This document shows positions 5,001 to 8,302 of a stretch of 8,302 bases of DNA, in pieces. The notes under the pieces were generated by a model. It was not told the DNA's origin and did no database searches. It saw nothing but the letters and a program-made list of their open reading frames with translations. A program made the translations under genes and the position numbers. Each line of letters begins with the position of its first letter. The first letter of the stretch is position 1. Source of the stretch: Mailhella sp. (GTDB lineage: Bacteria > Desulfobacterota > Desulfovibrionia > Desulfovibrionales > Desulfovibrionaceae); the NCBI GenBank assembly GCA_017940105.1, contig JAGAZG010000181.1, positions 1 through 8,302 of the forward strand, read 5' to 3'.

Positions 5001-7296
5001 GCCTGGTGATTTGCGCGAAGAACGCGAAAAGCTCTTCCGCGAGGCAGAACTTCCCATACTATACTGCTCGCCCACCATGGAACTCGGAGTGGACATCTCC
5101 CAGCTGAACGCCGTGGGAATGCGGAACGTACCGCCAACGCCCGCCAACTATGCCCAGCGCAGCGGACGCGCAGGCCGTTCGGGCCAGCCTGCGCTCATCA
5201 TCACTTACTGTGCGCAAGGCAACTCGCATGACCAGCATTTCTTCCGCGTTCCTGAAGAAATGGTTGCCGGCTCCGTGACCACGCCACGGCTCGACCTGGC
5301 TAATGAGGACCTGGTCAAGGCTCATGTGCACGCACTTTGGCTGGCAGAATCTGGCCTCGACCTTCGCCAGTCCGTCAGTGAACTCCTGAACATAGAAGGC
5401 GTCAATCCGACACTCGAGCTGCTCGACAGCGTACGAGGTCATCTTGCAGATGAATCTTCGCGGACGAGAACCATATTGCGCGCCCAGAAAATCCTTGGCG
5501 GCATAACTGCCGAACTGAACGGCTGCGGCTGGTATCACGAGCACTGGCTGAAGGAAACCGTCGACTGCATTCCCGCCAGCTTTGAAGACGCCTGTGAGCG
5601 CTGGCGCTGCCTGTACCGCTCCGCCGTGCAGCAGCGTGAAGAGCAGAATGCCATTGTCAGCGATGCTTCCCGGTCTCCTCAGGAACGGGACATAGCCAAG
5701 CGACTGCGTGCAGAAGCAGAAACGCAGATTGAACTGCTGCTGCAGAAGAGCTCGGCTTCGCAATCAGACTTCTATTCCTACCGTTATTTTGCCAGCGAAG
5801 GATTTTTGCCAGGATACAACTTCCCCAGGCTGCCGCTTTCCGCATTCATACCGGCACGGCAGTCCGGCAGCAAGGACGACTTCATCTCCCGCGCCCGCTT
5901 CCTTGCCATATCGGAGTTCGGCCCTGGAAGCATCATCTACCACGAAGGCAGCCGCTACGCCATCAGCCACGTCATCATGGACGTGCAGGAAGACGACTCA
6001 TTTTCTGCAGCGAGCCTGAAGCAGTGCGAAGCCTGCTGCTACATCCACATCGTCGGCGAAGGTCATAACCCCGACCTCTGCGAAATGTGCGGTCACAAGC
6101 TGCCGCCAGCCATGCAGAACATGTTCCGCATGCGTAACGTCGCCACCCGCCGCCGGGACCGCATCAGCTCGGACGAAGAAGAACGCCTGCGCTTCGGTTA
6201 CACTATCCGCACAGGATTTCGCTTTGCCGAGCATGGCGGAATGCCAAGCCACAGAGACGCAGCCATTGCCGACAGCAGCGGCTGCGAACTGCTCAGCCTG
6301 AAATATGGCCATGGCGCAGACCTCTGGCGCATCAACATGGGCTGGGCCAACCGGCCGTCCACACAAGCTCCTGGTTTCATCCTCAATCTAGACCGGGGCA
6401 CATGGCTCAAGGAAGGCAGCGTCGGCAAGGCGGAGGATTTCATGGATGATCCTCAGGGCATGGCGCGCACTGAGCGTGTTATCCCTTATGTTCAGGATCG
6501 CAAGAACTGCCTTCTGATAACACCTTCCCTATCCCTCGAATTGAAGCCTAACCAGATGCATACGCTGGAAGCGGCCCTGAAGCAGGCCATTCAACTTGAA
6601 TACCAGCTGGAAGACAATGAGCTCGCCTGCGAGATCATGCCTGCAACCGGTGATCCTGTCGCCATCCTCCTTGTGGAATCAGCAGAAGGTGGCGCGGGCA
6701 TACTGCGTCGTCTGGTCGAAGACAAAAATGCATTCAGAAGCGTAGCCCGCAAGGCCCTTGAGATTTGCCATTTCAACCCTGACACCGGCGAAGACCTGCA
6801 TAAGGCTCCGCACGCTTCAGAAAACTGCGTTGCCGCCTGCTATGACTGCCTGCTCAGCTATGGGAACCAGAAAATCCATGCCCTGCTGGATCGCCACTCG
6901 GTCAAGGACCTGCTCATGCGTCTTGCTGCCTCCTCGTCAAAAGGCGCGGACGCGCCCTCATCCCGCACGGCGCATCTGGATGCGCTCAGGGCAAAATGTG
7001 ATTCAGAACTTGAAAGAAAGTGGCTGGATTATCTTGATACGCATGGCTACAGGCTGCCTTCCGATGCACAGCGGCAAATTGAAAGCTGCCATACCGTTGC
7101 CGACTTCTTTTATGAACCAGGCACAGCCATATACATAGACGGTCCGGTGCATGACTTTCCAGACCGGGCGAAACGCGACGCTGAGCAGGAAGAATGCCTG
7201 GAAGATGCGGGCTACGTTGTCCTGCGCTTCACCGACTGGGAGCAATGGAGCGTAACGCTTGACAAACATCCAGCCATCTTCGGGAAAAAGAAATGA
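2092..7296 (+). CDS. Giant SF2 helicase with DUF1998 (MZB) domain and C-terminal Vsr/DUF559-like nuclease domain
   Basis: A 1734-residue cytosolic protein, predicted to use ATP to move on or open DNA. Helicase motifs in order: YRHQ at 94-97, motif I TGTGSGKS 114-121 (Lys120), Ia VVYPMNAL 145-152, Ib TNYVML 200-205, II DELH 230-233, III GTSATL 267-272, IV FSDNRQDA 638-645, V MELGVDIS 996-1003, VI QRSGRAGR 1022-1029. Large insertions separate motifs III-IV and IV-V. Cys pairs at 467/470 and 582/585, and at 1312/1315 and 1330/1333, look like two zinc ribbons. A charged helical stretch (about 1178-1220) precedes the family signature SEGFLPGYNFPR (1235-1246). The DUF1998 domain spans about 1490-1590, with ESAEGGAG (1529-1536) and Cys1559, 1579, 1583 and 1586. 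The tail (about 1630-1730) resembles Vsr/DUF559 nucleases: Glu1639/1641, ADFFYEP 1670-1676, YIDGPVH 1681-1687, VVLRF near the end. Related families are DISARM DrmA/DrmB, Druantia DruE and the repair helicase MrfA; a defence role is inferred. The frame is intact and the next gene overlaps its stop codon. Confidence 0.93.
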   Translation: MDVFNLRNKIIEDYSAYISSFFAIEDDRIRTIVQKEFEDGLLWPEPLLQLNPAFENGGSVDQLVGNGKLHRLCAEIFRAGKDENDPVGHPMFLYRHQTEAIDTAKKGSSYVLTTGTGSGKSLSYIIPIVDYILNNGSGKGLKAIVVYPMNALANSQELELEKFLKYGKRPFPVTYRRYTGQETLADRQDILANPPDIILTNYVMLELILTRPYERKLVEAASSLQFLVFDELHTYRGRQGADVGMLIRRLRNMISPIGSEHHIQCIGTSATLAGPGTFAEQQQEVAAVASKLFGTEIKPENIIVETLKPDTVNEFSEDLGDARFIQKLKEDILTPSASADFETFIRRPLAIWIENTLGLEKNAEGRLVRCKPRPIKGKKGIATLLAEQTSLPEQTCREALQKTLMEGYKVKKPSGKPVFAFKLHQFLSKGDTAYASIEDPDFRSITLHGQQYAPDREDVAIFPLLFCRECGKEYYSVWKLDSETDGKRFAPRAIASTETNEPGEQGFVFIADEEQWPEDPDEQLRLLPDDWLEEYKGGMRIKKNRRNFLPMRVYVKKDGSFSLDNEANSTAAWYVPSPFLFCCACQTSYDSRLGDFSKLASLGSEGRSTATTILSMSAVTHLRQEEELTKEARKFLCFSDNRQDASLQSGHFNDFVEIGLIRSALYNALVKAGGDGLQHDVIALKVLEALGEPFGGDYPPERYTEFTTAFSGKASRIRNDFLNVLAYRIYSDLRRGWRIVAPNLEQCGLLNIEYLDLDEICANQNLWKGNELLAVLPPAKRKGIAEKLLQFMRLRLAIKVSFLEEDTQKALKHQSEQNLIAPWAIEQDEQLRHSSFVFLRPSAAHDSQGDVLVTPGSAFGKELRRELSSDFGNLKQDDMAPVLQTLFDALTEGGLLVKTLRGRQQDSAYQLSASSMIWKADDGTHGRQDTTRMRYAEGRSGRTNRFFISLYQNAVKSDAKLFSREHTAQVPGDLREEREKLFREAELPILYCSPTMELGVDISQLNAVGMRNVPPTPANYAQRSGRAGRSGQPALIITYCAQGNSHDQHFFRVPEEMVAGSVTTPRLDLANEDLVKAHVHALWLAESGLDLRQSVSELLNIEGVNPTLELLDSVRGHLADESSRTRTILRAQKILGGITAELNGCGWYHEHWLKETVDCIPASFEDACERWRCLYRSAVQQREEQNAIVSDASRSPQERDIAKRLRAEAETQIELLLQKSSASQSDFYSYRYFASEGFLPGYNFPRLPLSAFIPARQSGSKDDFISRARFLAISEFGPGSIIYHEGSRYAISHVIMDVQEDDSFSAASLKQCEACCYIHIVGEGHNPDLCEMCGHKLPPAMQNMFRMRNVATRRRDRISSDEEERLRFGYTIRTGFRFAEHGGMPSHRDAAIADSSGCELLSLKYGHGADLWRINMGWANRPSTQAPGFILNLDRGTWLKEGSVGKAEDFMDDPQGMARTERVIPYVQDRKNCLLITPSLSLELKPNQMHTLEAALKQAIQLEYQLEDNELACEIMPATGDPVAILLVESAEGGAGILRRLVEDKNAFRSVARKALEICHFNPDTGEDLHKAPHASENCVAACYDCLLSYGNQKIHALLDRHSVKDLLMRLAASSSKGADAPSSRTAHLDALRAKCDSELERKWLDYLDTHGYRLPSDAQRQIESCHTVADFFYEPGTAIYIDGPVHDFPDRAKRDAEQEECLEDAGYVVLRFTDWEQWSVTLDKHPAIFGKKK

Positions 7297-8302
7297 CATA
7301 TGCCGTTGGTTCTCTGGTAAAGGCGCGCGGCAGAGACTGGGTCGTCCTCCCCTCTGCTGACCATGACTGGTACCTGCTCAAGCCCCTTGGTGGTTCGGAT
7401 GCCGAAATAGCATGCATATCCCCTGCGCTTGAACGCGTTGATCCCGCTGCTTTTCCGCTGCCTGACCCTGAGCAGCACGGCGACGCCCGGTCCTGTGCCC
7501 TGCTGCGTGACGCAACACGGCTTGGATTCCGGTCAACGAGCGGTCCGTTCCGTTCCTTCGGGCGCATAGCGGTCGAGCCCCGTCCATATCAGCTTGTGCC
7601 TTTGCTCATGGCGCTGAAGCAGGAAGTTATCCGCCTGCTCATCGCTGATGACGTCGGCATCGGCAAAACCGTTGAGGCGTCACTGATCGCCCGTGAGCTC
7701 ATCGACCGGGGCGAAGTCACCCGCATGACCGTGCTTTGTCCGCCGCAGCTTGCCGAGCAGTGGCAGGATGAACTCGAGAAAAAGTTCCACATCAAGGCTG
7801 AGCTGGTTCTGCCTTCAACGGTATCCCGCCTTGAACGGGGGCTCGATGTCGGTACCTCGCTCTTCGAAGTGTACCCGTTCACCATCGTATCCTTGGACTA
7901 TATCAAATCACAGCGCCACAGGGACGAATTTTTGCGCGTCTGCCCGGAACTGGTGATCGTGGACGAAGCCCATGCATGCGCCTCCGCCACAGGCAACAAA
8001 AATGCCCAGCAACGGTACGACCTGGTGCGCCGTCTCGCTGCCGACAGCAGCCGCCACATGCTTTTTGTCACGGCCACGCCGCACAGTGGCAAGGACGACG
8101 TGTTCCGCTCGCTGCTCTCCTTCCTGAATCCTGAATTCGAAAGCCTGCCTGATGACCTCGCCGGACGAGAAAACGAAGCCGCGCGCAGAAACCTTGCCCG
8201 GTATTTCGTGCAGCGCCGCAGAGGCGACATACGGGCCTTCATGGATGAAGCCACGCCATTCCCGGAACGGCTCACAGGTGAAATCACCTGGCGCTTTTCA
8301 CC
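7293..8302 (+). CDS. RapA/SNF2-type helicase, DrmD-like, partial at its 3' end
   Basis: The ATG at 7293 overlaps the upstream TGA (ATGA), so the two genes are probably translationally coupled; the local ribosome site (GGGAAAAAGAA) is mediocre. The frame stays open for 336 residues to the window edge. Members usually have about 900-1100 residues, so roughly a third is seen. The N-terminal YAVGSLVKARGRDWVVLP (3-20) is typical of defence-associated SNF2 helicases, which begin G-x-L-V-x-x-R-G-R-x-W-V-V. First RecA-like domain: RPYQ 97-100, motif I DDVGIGKT 119-126 (Lys125), Ia CPPQLAEQW 149-157, II DEAH 224-227, III TATPHSG 260-266, then an Arg-rich FVQRRRGDI. Motifs IV-VI lie outside the window. 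It should be an ATP-driven DNA translocase acting with the upstream helicase. In DISARM a SNF2 helicase (DrmD) pairs with DUF1998-containing partners, which supports a defence role. The exact subfamily cannot be fixed without the C-terminal part. Confidence 0.9.
   Translation, partial: MTYAVGSLVKARGRDWVVLPSADHDWYLLKPLGGSDAEIACISPALERVDPAAFPLPDPEQHGDARSCALLRDATRLGFRSTSGPFRSFGRIAVEPRPYQLVPLLMALKQEVIRLLIADDVGIGKTVEASLIARELIDRGEVTRMTVLCPPQLAEQWQDELEKKFHIKAELVLPSTVSRLERGLDVGTSLFEVYPFTIVSLDYIKSQRHRDEFLRVCPELVIVDEAHACASATGNKNAQQRYDLVRRLAADSSRHMLFVTATPHSGKDDVFRSLLSFLNPEFESLPDDLAGRENEAARRNLARYFVQRRRGDIRAFMDEATPFPERLTGEITWRFS

Overview
The window looks like one end of a bacterial defence island. Base composition is moderately GC-rich inside genes and AT-rich between them. 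Coding is dense, with a translationally overlapping gene pair. The Ile codon ATA is common in all the long genes although their GC is above 50%. No ribosomal, tRNA or metabolic marker fixes the taxon; a Gram-negative, possibly anaerobic bacterium is my weak inference.

Layout. (1) Bases 1-1393, minus strand: a gene cut by the left window edge, coding for an AlbA_2 (Schlafen-like) + GHKL-ATPase + winged-helix protein of the 'RecG-like transcriptional regulator' type. It has no stop inside the window. (2) Bases 1394-1701: an AT-rich divergent control region with three copies of ACTATGCAAA (two direct, one inverted), an imperfect 19-bp palindrome and a plausible minus-strand promoter lying among them. 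A short possible leader peptide and a 7-bp stem-loop follow. (3) Bases 1702-2025, plus strand: a 107-codon SRAP (YedK/HMCES-type) remnant. It keeps Cys2, the Asn-Ala-Arg motif and the His-Glu-Trp motif, but lacks an N-proximal segment and the whole C-terminal half with the catalytic His. (4) Bases 2092-7296, plus strand: a 1734-residue superfamily 2 helicase with all core motifs, extra zinc-type Cys clusters, a DUF1998 (MZB) domain and a C-terminal Vsr/DUF559-like PD-(D/E)XK-type nuclease domain. (5) Bases 7293-8302, plus strand: the first 336 residues of a RapA/SNF2-type helicase. It starts in an ATGA overlap with gene 4 and runs off the right edge.

How it may work. DUF1998 helicases and SNF2 helicases are paired in DISARM (DrmA/DrmB with DrmD), and a very large DUF1998 helicase is the hallmark of Druantia (DruE). 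Here helicase, DUF1998 and a nuclease-like domain are in one polypeptide, coupled to a SNF2 helicase, and faced by a divergent Schlafen-like regulator with operator-like repeats. I infer an anti-phage or DNA-restriction operon whose remaining genes (possibly a methyltransferase or PLD nuclease) lie to the right of the window. Exact assignment to a named system is not possible from this window alone. The truncated SRAP gene right before the operon may be the scar of its insertion.
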